Part shown: piece after piece, positions 33,151 through 39,807 of the stretch
Position numbering within the stretch: position 1 is the first letter of the stretch
How the letters are laid out: each line of letters begins with the position of its first letter
Origin: DATMRF01 sp035566435
Lineage (GTDB): Bacteria; Verrucomicrobiota; Verrucomicrobiia; Limisphaerales; UBA8199
DNA: 39,897 nt
Direction of reading: 5' to 3'
Assembly (NCBI GenBank): GCA_035566435.1
Contig: DATMRF010000004.1
Span: 1-39,897 of the forward strand
Notes under the pieces: model-generated
Told to the model about the DNA's origin: nothing
Database searches by the model: none
The model's input: the letters and a program-made list of their open reading frames with translations, nothing else
Position numbers and translations under genes: made by a program

Positions 33151-33573
33151 CTATTTACCGAAGCCGTGCCGGGAGATGAAGCGGGTTTTGATGGGTAGTT
33201 TCGTGGCGGCGAGCCGGAGCGATTCGCGCGCGAGGGCTTCGGTGACACCATCGACCTCAAACAGCACATTGGCGGGGCGAATGACAGCCACCCAGGACTC
33301 GAGCGGGCCTTTGCCCTTGCCCATCCGCGTTTCCAACGGCTTCTTTGTAAAAGATTTCTGCGGAAAGACGCGAATCCACATCTTGCCGTGGCGTTTCATA
33401 TTACGGGCGATGGCGACGCGGGCGGCTTCGAGTTGCTTTGTGTCGAGCCAGCAGCGCTCCAGGGCCATTAAGCCGTACTCGCCGAACGCGACCGTTTGCC
33501 CGCGAGACGCCAGGCCGGCGCGGTTGCCGCGGTGCATCTTGCGGTACTTAACTCTTTCGGGCATCAAGGGCAT
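33151..33573 (-). CDS. rplP: 50S ribosomal protein L16
   Basis: L16 organises the A-site tRNA region of the large subunit. MPERVKYRKMHRGNRAGLAS, FGEYGLMALERCWLDTKQLEAARVA, KMWIRVFPQKSFTKKPLETRMGKGKG and WVAVIRPANVLFEVDGV are diagnostic. At 140 residues it is complete. It lies between rpsC and rpmC. Confidence 0.98.
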   Translation of the reverse strand: MPLMPERVKYRKMHRGNRAGLASRGQTVAFGEYGLMALERCWLDTKQLEAARVAIARNMKRHGKMWIRVFPQKSFTKKPLETRMGKGKGPLESWVAVIRPANVLFEVDGVTEALARESLRLAATKLPIKTRFISRHGFGK

Positions 33574-33594
33574 AAGAAAATCCTTCTGGGCAAA

Positions 33595-34290
33595 TCACAT
33601 GGAACTGGCCACCGACTCTTGCCGGGGCGGAAATTCCCCCGGCTGCTGGCCCGGCGGTTTCTGGGCCTTGGTCTCGCCCTTGCAAACCCAGCATTTGATG
33701 CCCAGTTTGCCGTACACGGTGTTGGCCTCGGCAAAGCCGTAATCGATATCGGCGCGCAGCGTGTGGAGGGGGACGCGGCCCCAGTGATACTGTTCGACGC
33801 GGGCCAGTTCAGCGCCGCCCAAACGGCCGGCACAACGAATTTTGATGCCTTCGGCGCCGAAGTCTTTGGCGGTTTGGAGCGCCTTTTTCATGGCGCGCCG
33901 GAACGAAACGCGCCGCTCCAACTGGAGCGCGACGTTTTCAGCGACGAGCTGGGCGTCAGTCTCGGGGTGTTTGATCTCGATGATATCGACGTAAATCTCC
34001 TTGCCGGTCATCTTGCTAAGCTCTTCTTTCAGCTTGTCAATTTCGGCGCCTTTACGGCCAATGACGATGCCGGGCCGAGCGGTCAGGATCGTGATACGGC
34101 ACCGGTTGGCCGCGCGCTCGATGAGGATTTTCGGCACGGAGGCCGATTCGAGCTTCTTCTTCAGCAGTTCGCGAATGTTGCGGTCCTCGGAGAGGAGTTT
34201 GCCGAACTCTTTTTTGCCGGCGTACCACTTGGAGCGCCAATCGTGATTAACCGCGATGCGCAGACCGATTGGATTGGTTTTTTGGCCCAT
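33595..34290 (-). CDS. rpsC: 30S ribosomal protein S3
   Basis: S3 shapes the mRNA entry tunnel. MGQKTNPIGLRIAVNHDWRSKWYA is the N-terminus; the KH motif is IVIGRKGAEIDKLKEEL, and IRCAGRLGGAELARVEQYHWGRVPLHTLRADIDYG closes the core. The ATG at 34290 is the family start and gives 231 residues. The preceding leader is an octamer hairpin (34300-34388) that ends about nine bases before the start. Confidence 0.98.
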   Translation of the reverse strand: MGQKTNPIGLRIAVNHDWRSKWYAGKKEFGKLLSEDRNIRELLKKKLESASVPKILIERAANRCRITILTARPGIVIGRKGAEIDKLKEELSKMTGKEIYVDIIEIKHPETDAQLVAENVALQLERRVSFRRAMKKALQTAKDFGAEGIKIRCAGRLGGAELARVEQYHWGRVPLHTLRADIDYGFAEANTVYGKLGIKCWVCKGETKAQKPPGQQPGEFPPRQESVASSM

Positions 34291-34299
34291 ATCAGAGCT

Positions 34300-34388
34300 G
34301 GATTGATGGATTGATGGATTGATGGATTGATGGGCGGACCGGACGTTGTCTTGCATTAATCCAACAATCCATAAATCCACTTATCCAA
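34300..34388 (-). repeat. Octamer-repeat hairpin before rpsC
   Basis: The plus strand carries four copies of GGATTGAT (34300-34333) and the approximate complement TTAATCCAACAATCC at 34356-34370 continuing to 34388, with a loop of about 22 bases. In mRNA order the G-rich arm follows rplV and the C-rich arm ends nine bases before the rpsC ATG. Confidence 0.85.
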
Positions 34389-34400
34389 ATAGTCGTGATA

Positions 34401-34754
34401 CTATTCATCGCTTAGGACAATCTTGATGTGGCAATTGCGTTTCAGGATCGGGCCGGCTGAACCGCGCGCCTTGGGAGTGAAGCGCTTCAAAGTGGACGCA
34501 GTCTGCGCCAGAGCTTCCTTCACAACCAGGTTCTCGGTATCGAAGTCGCTGTAGTCCTTATGGTGGGTCTTAAGATCCTCGGCGTTGGCGATGGCCGACT
34601 TGAGGGTCTTGGCGACGAGCCGCGCGCCTTTGCGGGGCGTAAAAGCCAGGGTCGCCTGAGCCTGAGCGGCCGGCAGTCCCTGGATCTGGCGGACCACTTC
34701 GCGCATTTTCTGCGCGGACATCCGCACGTTCTTGGTAATTGCCTGTACTTCCAT
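34401..34754 (-). CDS. rplV: 50S ribosomal protein L22
   Basis: L22 lines the peptide exit tunnel. MEVQAITKNVRMSAQKMREVV, LAFTPRKGARLVAKTLKSAIANAE and RFTPKARGSAGPILKRNCHIKIVL (the tunnel loop and end) are conserved. The length of 117 is usual. It starts three bases after the rpsS stop. Confidence 0.97.
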   Translation of the reverse strand: MEVQAITKNVRMSAQKMREVVRQIQGLPAAQAQATLAFTPRKGARLVAKTLKSAIANAEDLKTHHKDYSDFDTENLVVKEALAQTASTLKRFTPKARGSAGPILKRNCHIKIVLSDE

Positions 34755-34757
34755 AGG

Positions 34758-35039
34758 TTACTTCGCTTCCGCCTTGGCGGTGTGAGCGCCGTGTTTCTTG
34801 AAGATGCGTGTCAGCGAAAACTCACCGAGCCGGTGGCCGACCATGTTTTCAGTCACGAACACCGGGTTAAACACCTTGCCGTTGTGCACGTTGAAAGTCA
34901 GGCCGACGAAATCCGGCGTGATCATTGAGCGCCGTGACCAAGTCTTGATCGGCGTTTTGGACTTGGAATCCTTTGACTTCTGGATTTTCTCCAGCAGATG
35001 CCCGTCAATGAACGGACCTTTTTTGATCGAACGTCCCAT
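34758..35039 (-). CDS. rpsS: 30S ribosomal protein S19
   Basis: S19 forms a head complex with S13. MGRSIKKGPFIDGHLLEKIQ, TWSRRSMITPDFVGLTFNVHNGK and VTENMVGHRLGEFSLTRIFKKHG are diagnostic; 93 residues is complete. Its ATG lies about ten bases after the C-rich arm of a repeat hairpin (35049-35166). Confidence 0.98.
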   Translation of the reverse strand: MGRSIKKGPFIDGHLLEKIQKSKDSKSKTPIKTWSRRSMITPDFVGLTFNVHNGKVFNPVFVTENMVGHRLGEFSLTRIFKKHGAHTAKAEAK

Positions 35040-35048
35040 AGTTCAGAA

Positions 35049-35166
35049 TTGGAGTAACGGAGTAAAGCGAGATTGGGGTAATGGAGCGGTGGAGTGACAA
35101 ACAGAGAAATAAAACGCACGGGTGCTGTTTTGCAGCACTGCGATACTCCTATAGTCCATTACTCCG
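35049..35166 (-). repeat. Repeat hairpin before rpsS
   Basis: On the plus strand, GGAGTAAC, GGAGTAAA and further degenerate units run from 35051 to 35098; the approximate complement (ATACTCCTATAGTCCATTAC, 35143-35162) follows. An inner perfect hairpin GTGCTG-TTTTG-CAGCAC lies at 35122-35138. The arrangement in mRNA matches the hairpins before rpsQ, rpsC and rpsM, though this copy is the most decayed. Confidence 0.7.
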
Positions 35167-35175
35167 TTCATAGTG

Positions 35176-36030
35176 TTACTTGTTTTTCATCGGCCGGCCG
35201 TCGCGGCGGACCAGGATGAAGCGGTTCGAGTATTTCTTCTTGTGGCGGGTGCGATAGCCCTTGGCCAATAGGCCCCACGGAGAGGTCAATTGCTGCCATC
35301 CACCGCCGGATTTGGATTTGCCCGCGCCACCGCCGTTCGGGTGGTCCACGGGGTTCCGGGACACACCGCGATTAATGGGCCGAATGCCGATATGGCGGGA
35401 ACGACCGGCTTTGCCCAACACGACGTTTTCGTGCTCGGTATTGCCGACCTGGCCGATGGTAGCGTAGCAGTTCTCGTTAATGCGCCGAATTTCACCTGAC
35501 GGCAGGCGAACCTGCGCGTAACCCTCATCGCGCGACATCAGGGTAGCGGCGCCGCCAGCGGAACGGACCATTTGGGCGCCGCGACCGGGCATCAACTCAA
35601 TGTTGTGAATGGGCAGGCCGACCGGGACCGAGCGAAGCGGCAGGCTGTTGCCAACCTCGGCTGGCGCCGCCGGACCGCTCATCAGCTTGGTGCCGACCTT
35701 CAACCCGCTTGGAGCGATGATGTAAGTTTTCTCGCCGTCCGTGTATTCCAGCAAAGCGAGCCGAGCGGTGCGGCGAGGGTCGTATTCGATAGCGGCGACG
35801 GTCGCTTCCACGCCATGCTTCTTGCGCTTGAAATCCACCAGGCGGATTTTTTGCTTGTTACCGCCGCCGATGCCCCGAGCCGTGACGCGCCCGTAGTGGT
35901 TGCGGCCACCGGTGCGTTTGCGCGTCTGGACCAGGTCCTTTTCCGGCTTGGTCTTGGTGATGTCGCTGTAATCCGCATACGCAATATAACGCGTGGACGG
36001 AGTCAGCGGTCTAAATGTCTTTACTGGCAT
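35176..36030 (-). CDS. rplB: 50S ribosomal protein L2
   Basis: L2 is a core protein near the peptidyl transferase centre. In the 284-residue product, MPVKTFRPLTPSTRYIAYADY, GRNHYGRVTARGIGGGNKQKIRLVDF, the RSAGGAATLMSRDEGYAQVRLPSGE stretch and GVSRNPVDHPNGGGAGKSKSGG (with the conserved His) are typical. It is the first gene of this operon: the S10, L3, L4 and L23 genes that usually precede it are not in the window. Confidence 0.98.
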   Translation of the reverse strand: MPVKTFRPLTPSTRYIAYADYSDITKTKPEKDLVQTRKRTGGRNHYGRVTARGIGGGNKQKIRLVDFKRKKHGVEATVAAIEYDPRRTARLALLEYTDGEKTYIIAPSGLKVGTKLMSGPAAPAEVGNSLPLRSVPVGLPIHNIELMPGRGAQMVRSAGGAATLMSRDEGYAQVRLPSGEIRRINENCYATIGQVGNTEHENVVLGKAGRSRHIGIRPINRGVSRNPVDHPNGGGAGKSKSGGGWQQLTSPWGLLAKGYRTRHKKKYSNRFILVRRDGRPMKNK

Positions 36031-36031
36031 A

Positions 36032-36164
36032 AAATCGAATATTCGATCCGATCAAAAAACGTTCCCAAGTCAGCCACTTGGAGCACGGAGCCATCAATCC
36101 TGCACCCAGATGGGTAGTCAGTTATCGGTTCCGCAGGTTATGCTGTCCGCACCCGAATCGGGTG
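36032..36164 (-). promoter_or_regulatory. Hairpin-rich leader of rplB
   Basis: The predicted leader contains several short perfect palindromes: CACCCGA-A-TCGGGTG (36150-36164), ACCCAGATGGGT near 36105, CCAAGT-CAGCC-ACTTGG (36064-36080) and TCGAATATTCGA next to the start codon. Such structure suggests a ribosomal protein feedback leader; which protein might bind is not evident. Confidence 0.5.
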
Positions 36165-36177
36165 AAACGGAGCGGGG

Positions 36178-36205
36178 AATATAACAAACGCAAACTTGTA
36201 TGCAA
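36178..36205 (-). promoter_or_regulatory. Sigma-70-type promoter of the ribosomal operon
   Basis: On the minus strand TTGCAT (36205-36200) is followed after 16 bases by TATATT (36183-36178), in an AT-rich zone. Transcription would start near 36170, leaving a leader of about 140 bases before rplB. Confidence 0.65.
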
Positions 36206-36477
36206 CAGGTTTCTTGAAAAAATTTATGATGGGTTTAGGGCACCAACCGGACACGGTAAAAGGTGCTGCCGGCGGCTTGGCGGAGGCCGGTGTACGGGTG
36301 TAGCCAAGTTGGCTTGATGGGAAGGCGGACGGATTCGTGGATTAATGGATTAATGGATTAATGGATTGGTGGATTGATGGGGTGGCGGAGTGTCGAGGTG
36401 GTTGATAGTTGAGAGCTGAGAGTTGAGAGACGGGGAGTGGGTGTGGTTTATGTATTTTTATTGGTAGTATTAGTATC
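36206..36477. other. Non-coding region with tandem 8-mer and 7-mer repeats
   Basis: No gene is seen. At 36337-36384 lies an 8-base array (GTGGATTA, ATGGATTA twice, ATGGATTG, GTGGATTG, ATGGGGTG). It is followed at 36401-36428 by a 7-base array (GTTGATA, GTTGAGA, GCTGAGA, GTTGAGA). Both repeat families thus stand side by side between the ribosomal promoter and the terminase fragment. Confidence 0.8.
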
Positions 36478-37569
36478 TCAATGGTTTCCAGGTGCGGGGG
36501 TCGGGGCGACGTTTTGAGGGAGGTAGCTGCGGCATTTTTCGCACCTGGGCAGCAGGGGTTTGAACGAGTTGGGGCGATGGCGGCAGAAGGCGCACGCGAG
36601 GGAGTATTCCATTTTGGGATCGACGGGGGCGGCGTATTCCGGGAAGGGGTGGAAGGTGCCGTTTTCGAGCCAACCGGTCTCCAAGAGGACGGCGGCGCCG
36701 ACCGAGGAAGCGAGAGCGGTGTGGGCGTGAGAGGCGAGGGCGCCGGCCCAGGCGATGTCGCAGTGGCTGGCGGGGTTGAAGGTGTTGCGGCCTTCGGTAA
36801 ACACCCAGCGGGTGCCGGTGTAGGATTTGCGGAGGGCAGCGTAGTCCGCGGCGATATCCTGTTGGGAGCGGGGGAAGCGTTTTTCGGCGGTGGCGAGCTG
36901 GTTCATGAGGGCGAAGCCGAGGTCCTGCTTTTTGGAGGCGAAATTGACCTGGAGGAAGCGGCAGCCGAATTGGCTGGCGGCTTCCCAACAGATTTGGCGG
37001 CCGAGGCCGGACTGATCTCCGGCACCGCGCAGTGAGGGGAGTTGCCTGAGAAAACAGGAGAGAGCGGTTCCAAGGAAGTGCCAATCTTCGGTGCGGGCGG
37101 TGAGGAGGGCGCGAAGCCAGTGGGCGGAGTCTTTGGGTTCATCGATGTAAAAGGCGGCGAGGTTGCCCTGACCTGAGGCGGCGACGTCGAAACCTAGGCG
37201 GTAGTTGATAGTTGAACGTTGATGGTTGGCAGCAAAAAGGGAGGGGAAGGAGGCGTGGAGGAATTCGTGAATTTTGCGCTGGCGGTCTTGTTCGGTGTGC
37301 GGGTTGAACTGGCCGAAGCGCTGGAGGACGTCGGCGGCTTCGAGGTGGACGCGCTCGATGGAGTAATCGTAGCGGCAGCGTTCAATGGCGGACCATTCGA
37401 CAATGGAGGCGGTGGCGGCGCCCAGGGGGTTGCACATATAGGATTGCTGGTAGATTTCCTCGGAGCCGGCGCGGGTTTTGCAATCGGCGAGGAACTGCTC
37501 AGCAGTCAGGGCGGTGTCCCTGGTTTCGTTGATGACGTCGAGGAGGCCGAGTTCGACGGCGTCGGGCAT
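36478..37569 (-). CDS. Phage terminase large subunit, C-terminal (nuclease) fragment, Mu gp28-like
   Basis: The 363-residue product resembles the second half of Mu gp28-type terminases: DAVELGLLDVINETRDTALTAEQFLAD, then EEIYQQSYMCNPLGAA, and a LGFDVAASGQGNLAAFYIDE strand that fits the first RNase H-like acidic motif of terminase nucleases. The ATPase domain (Walker A and B), normally N-terminal, is absent. The reading frame upstream of the ATG continues as WNLYLRVT, which still fits gp28, so the start is an artefact of truncation. The break lies in an octamer repeat (37611-37650). Heptamer repeats (37204-37229) are inserted in frame just before the nuclease motif. The C-terminus carries CAFC..CEKC, zinc-ribbon-like. 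Probably a decaying gene. Confidence 0.65.
   Translation of the reverse strand: MPDAVELGLLDVINETRDTALTAEQFLADCKTRAGSEEIYQQSYMCNPLGAATASIVEWSAIERCRYDYSIERVHLEAADVLQRFGQFNPHTEQDRQRKIHEFLHASFPSLFAANHQRSTINYRLGFDVAASGQGNLAAFYIDEPKDSAHWLRALLTARTEDWHFLGTALSCFLRQLPSLRGAGDQSGLGRQICWEAASQFGCRFLQVNFASKKQDLGFALMNQLATAEKRFPRSQQDIAADYAALRKSYTGTRWVFTEGRNTFNPASHCDIAWAGALASHAHTALASSVGAAVLLETGWLENGTFHPFPEYAAPVDPKMEYSLACAFCRHRPNSFKPLLPRCEKCRSYLPQNVAPTPAPGNH
37204..37229. repeat. In-frame heptamer repeat within the terminase fragment
   Basis: GTTGATA, GTTGAAC, GTTGATG, GTTGGCA: four 7-base units in the coding sequence, translated on the minus strand as NHQRSTINY. They are the same units as at 36401-36428 and in the rpsD leader. 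Confidence 0.7.
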
Positions 37570-38261
37570 GGTGACGCGGAGGTAGAGGTTCCAGGGGGAG
37601 TGGGGGAGTGATGGATTAGTGGATTGATGGATTGATGGATTGGTGGATGGTTGGTGGAGTCATCCTGGTATTTTTGGAGGGCGAGAAGAGATTTGCTCAT
37701 GCGCGCGAGGGTGTTGAGCATGCGGAGGTATTGGGCGGTATCGGTCTGGAAATGTTCTTTGTGGGGGCCGGGGACCATTTCGAGGAGTTGCTGGGAAAGC
37801 TGAGTGACGCCGAGATGGAGTCCGACCAGGGTGAGGTCGGGCGCGCGGGGGTCGCGGGCGAATTCGAGGAGGAGTTGCTGGGTCTGGAGGACCTGGTCAC
37901 GGCGTTCACGCGCGTGAAGGTGGTCCTGGTAACCGCCGTGGTACCAGCTGGAGAGGTTGGCGAGGTTAACGTCGAGGCCCCTCTGAGCCAATTTCTGCCG
38001 GACGACTCGAAAGGTATCGCCGGCATCGAAGAATTGGTTGATGGCGTCAATGTGTTCTTTGGCCAGGTGAGGGATCTTGCCATTGCCCCGGCGCGCGCCT
38101 TTGTCGTCCGAGGACGAGGGCTGGGGCTGGGGCGGCGGAACGGAGATGGCGGTTTGAGCGGGAGCCGGTGCGGTGCCGGCGGAGGCGGGCCCAGGCGGGG
38201 GCAATGGAATGGGAGTTAGGCGGGAGAGGGTATCGCCAAGGTTTTCAGCGAGCGCATTCAT
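37506..38261 (-). CDS. Small-terminase-like phage protein (Mu gp27 / DUF3486-like)
   Basis: After a Pro/Ala-rich N-terminal region (residues about 15-55), the segment IPHLAKEHIDAINQFFDAGDTFRVVRQKLAQRGLDVNLANLSSWYHGG looks like the DNA-binding helix-turn-helix of Mu gp27-type proteins, which precede gp28 in phage packaging modules. A helical region follows, rich in Leu and Gln. The last ~45 codons (from NHPPIHQSINP) are just the translated octamer repeat and a frame-shifted reading of the next gene, so the true C-terminus was probably near YQDD (about 37660). The ATG at 38261 is my choice; the frame is open to 38312. The family call is by motif layout and is moderate. Confidence 0.55.
   Translation of the reverse strand: MNALAENLGDTLSRLTPIPLPPPGPASAGTAPAPAQTAISVPPPQPQPSSSDDKGARRGNGKIPHLAKEHIDAINQFFDAGDTFRVVRQKLAQRGLDVNLANLSSWYHGGYQDHLHARERRDQVLQTQQLLLEFARDPRAPDLTLVGLHLGVTQLSQQLLEMVPGPHKEHFQTDTAQYLRMLNTLARMSKSLLALQKYQDDSTNHPPIHQSINPLIHHSPTPPGTSTSASPCPTPSNSASSTSSTKPGTPP
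37611..37650. repeat. Octamer array at the terminase junction
   Basis: ATGGATTA, GTGGATTG, ATGGATTG, ATGGATTG, GTGGATGG: five 8-base units. They lie exactly where the small-terminase-like reading loses sense and the terminase C-terminal half begins. Confidence 0.85.
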
Positions 38262-38788
38262 GATGGGAGGGGCTGAGCAGCCTGAGGTGTGAACAATTTT
38301 TTGGTTTAACAAGGCTTAACAAGGCTTAACAAGGTTGAACGAGGTCTTCGGGGGAGACGAGGGGCTGAGCGGGCCCGGCGGGTGGCCAGAGCCGGGAGTC
38401 GAGACGGAACGATGGCCGGGGAGCATTCGGGTTGCCTTTCGATGGTTTGCAGATGGTGGATAATCGTTTACCACACAGAGCCGGGCGGTAATGAGTTGGC
38501 CGACGGGACCGGCTGAATTTCTCTCAGACGCATTCCTGGCGGCAGCCGCGTAGCTCAACCCGCTTGGAGATTGAAAGTAGCTTAGATTATGCCAACCTAA
38601 TAGCGCTCATTGAAATGAGATGAGCTGCTGCGTGTTTTGTGGGGAATGCGCTAGAGTTTTTAGCTTTTCCGGGGGGGAATTCGGGCTGCTGGGCACTAGG
38701 GATGCGCAAATGGGGATTGGAGAAGTGTATCAAAATTAGGCGACAGAGGTGGGAAAGTGGACGGAGGCAGGCGGTCGAGAGTCGCGAG
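38262..38788. other. Non-coding stretch with a 10-mer tandem repeat
   Basis: At 38301-38340 the sequence is TTGGTTTAAC, AAGGCTTAAC, AAGGCTTAAC, AAGGTTGAAC, an exact 10-base period, directly upstream of the small-terminase-like gene (minus strand). The rest, to 38788, has open frames in several phases but none with recognisable protein features. Confidence 0.7.
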
Positions 38789-38968
38789 TCAGGCGGCGGA
38801 CGCGGATTTGAACAGGAGGAAAGTGATTCCCAGCCACTCCAGGAAAGCCTGGTGTGCGGCCGGGTGGCGGGTTTCGAAGAGCTTGTGCCACCGTTCTCTT
38901 TGCGCCTCGTCCGAGCCAATCTCCTGGAACATGGCGACCCATTCGTCTACGTTCACATGGTTTTTCAT
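38789..38968 (-). CDS. Small conserved-looking protein of unknown function (59 residues)
   Basis: The frame MKNHVNVDEWVAMFQEIGSD, then EAQRERWHKLFETRHPAAHQ and AFLEWLGITFLLFKSASAA, reads like a compact all-helical protein with a balanced composition. I have an impression of similar short proteins (EEWVAMF.EIG..E....WH.LFE.RHP..HQ.FL.WLG) in other bacteria, but cannot name a family. It is too short for most gene callers. An AT-rich stretch and a palindrome (39007-39024) lie upstream and could hold its promoter. Confidence 0.7.
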   Translation of the reverse strand: MKNHVNVDEWVAMFQEIGSDEAQRERWHKLFETRHPAAHQAFLEWLGITFLLFKSASAA

Positions 38969-39006
38969 AGGTCGATTTGCATTATGATTTTTGCGTCATT
39001 TCAGTT

Positions 39007-39024
39007 TTGTCACGGCCATGACAA
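39007..39024. promoter_or_regulatory. 18-base near-perfect palindrome, possible operator
   Basis: TTGTCACGGCCATGACAA is palindromic except for one pair. It lies 39 bases upstream of the small gene at 38789-38968 (minus strand), where a repressor site would be expected. Its role is inferred. Confidence 0.45.
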
Positions 39025-39147
39025 GGGAGCGGCTAAAGTGTGAAGCAACGTGACGCTGAGCGGCGTGCCGCCAATGATGCACGAATGCAAACAGAAACGC
39101 AATTGGCGCGTCCGCTCCGGCAAGAGTTAGGATTCTTTACCATTTCG

Positions 39148-39807
39148 CTAATCCCGTCTCTTCCTGGCAATCTTAACAAGAACAAACACAATAACTATCC
39201 CCGCCAGGACGAGGAATGTAATATGACCAATGCGCTCTGGTAACTGGTCGCCGGGGTTGTTGGAAGCGGGCTTGGGGGTTGGTGGTAATGCCGCTTGACC
39301 AAGGAAACGGAAGCTCGCAATGCATTTCGTGACAACAGGATCATCCATCGGATCAGATCCCACTCCCAGCGCATCAATCTGGTAAAGTCTGCCGCCGTCA
39401 ATCACCAGGGTGTCGGCTCTGTGCACCTCCTTCCCACCCAAGTTCGCGATGTCCTTCAGGAGGTAACCGGGACGACCACCGAGCGCGACTGGCTCCTCGA
39501 CCCTGCCTTTGCCAGTACCGTGCTCAAACCAGCTATTCTTGAAACGTTGAACGAAGCTCTCCTCAGTGAGACCTTGATCTATGGCTGCCACATAAACGGT
39601 TATGACTTTCGTGCGGTCTGCAGAGCGGACCGAGACTTTGACCATGTCTGCTGGCGGGGTTAGCCGAGTCCAACCGCTTTCTAATGGCAGACTGATCGCG
39701 CAGTTGAGCTGTTGGGATTGCCAAAACTCGGCTCGGCCGGAGACTGCCAAGAACAAGACGAATGCGTTGAGTAATTGTAATCTCTTTGAGTTTGGGAGAG
39801 GGTTCAT
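39148..39807 (-). CDS. Secreted protein with C-terminal membrane anchor, unknown function
   Basis: The 219-residue product has a likely signal peptide (LQLLNAFVLFLAVSGRAEF), a globular domain of about 150 residues (CAISLPLESGWTRLTPP..VYVAAIDQGLTEESFVQRF..LGGRPGYLLKD) and a Pro-rich linker. It ends with a membrane helix (ITFLVLAGIVIVFVLVKIARKRRD) and positive residues that should stay in the cytoplasm. The pattern of a strand near residue 40, a GRPGYL turn and a final SFRFLG resembles PsbP/DUF1795-like domains, but I would not assign it. AGGAT lies seven bases before the ATG at 39807, a good SD. Nothing downstream (39808-39897) can be assigned; it probably holds the promoter. Confidence 0.75.
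   Translation of the reverse strand: MNPLPNSKRLQLLNAFVLFLAVSGRAEFWQSQQLNCAISLPLESGWTRLTPPADMVKVSVRSADRTKVITVYVAAIDQGLTEESFVQRFKNSWFEHGTGKGRVEEPVALGGRPGYLLKDIANLGGKEVHRADTLVIDGGRLYQIDALGVGSDPMDDPVVTKCIASFRFLGQAALPPTPKPASNNPGDQLPERIGHITFLVLAGIVIVFVLVKIARKRRD

Noticed and set aside
38316..38558. 80-codon minus-strand frame between the phage remnant and the small gene
   Set aside because: Composition is Pro/Ser-rich like a GC-driven frame, it overlaps the 10-mer array, and no family is recognised.
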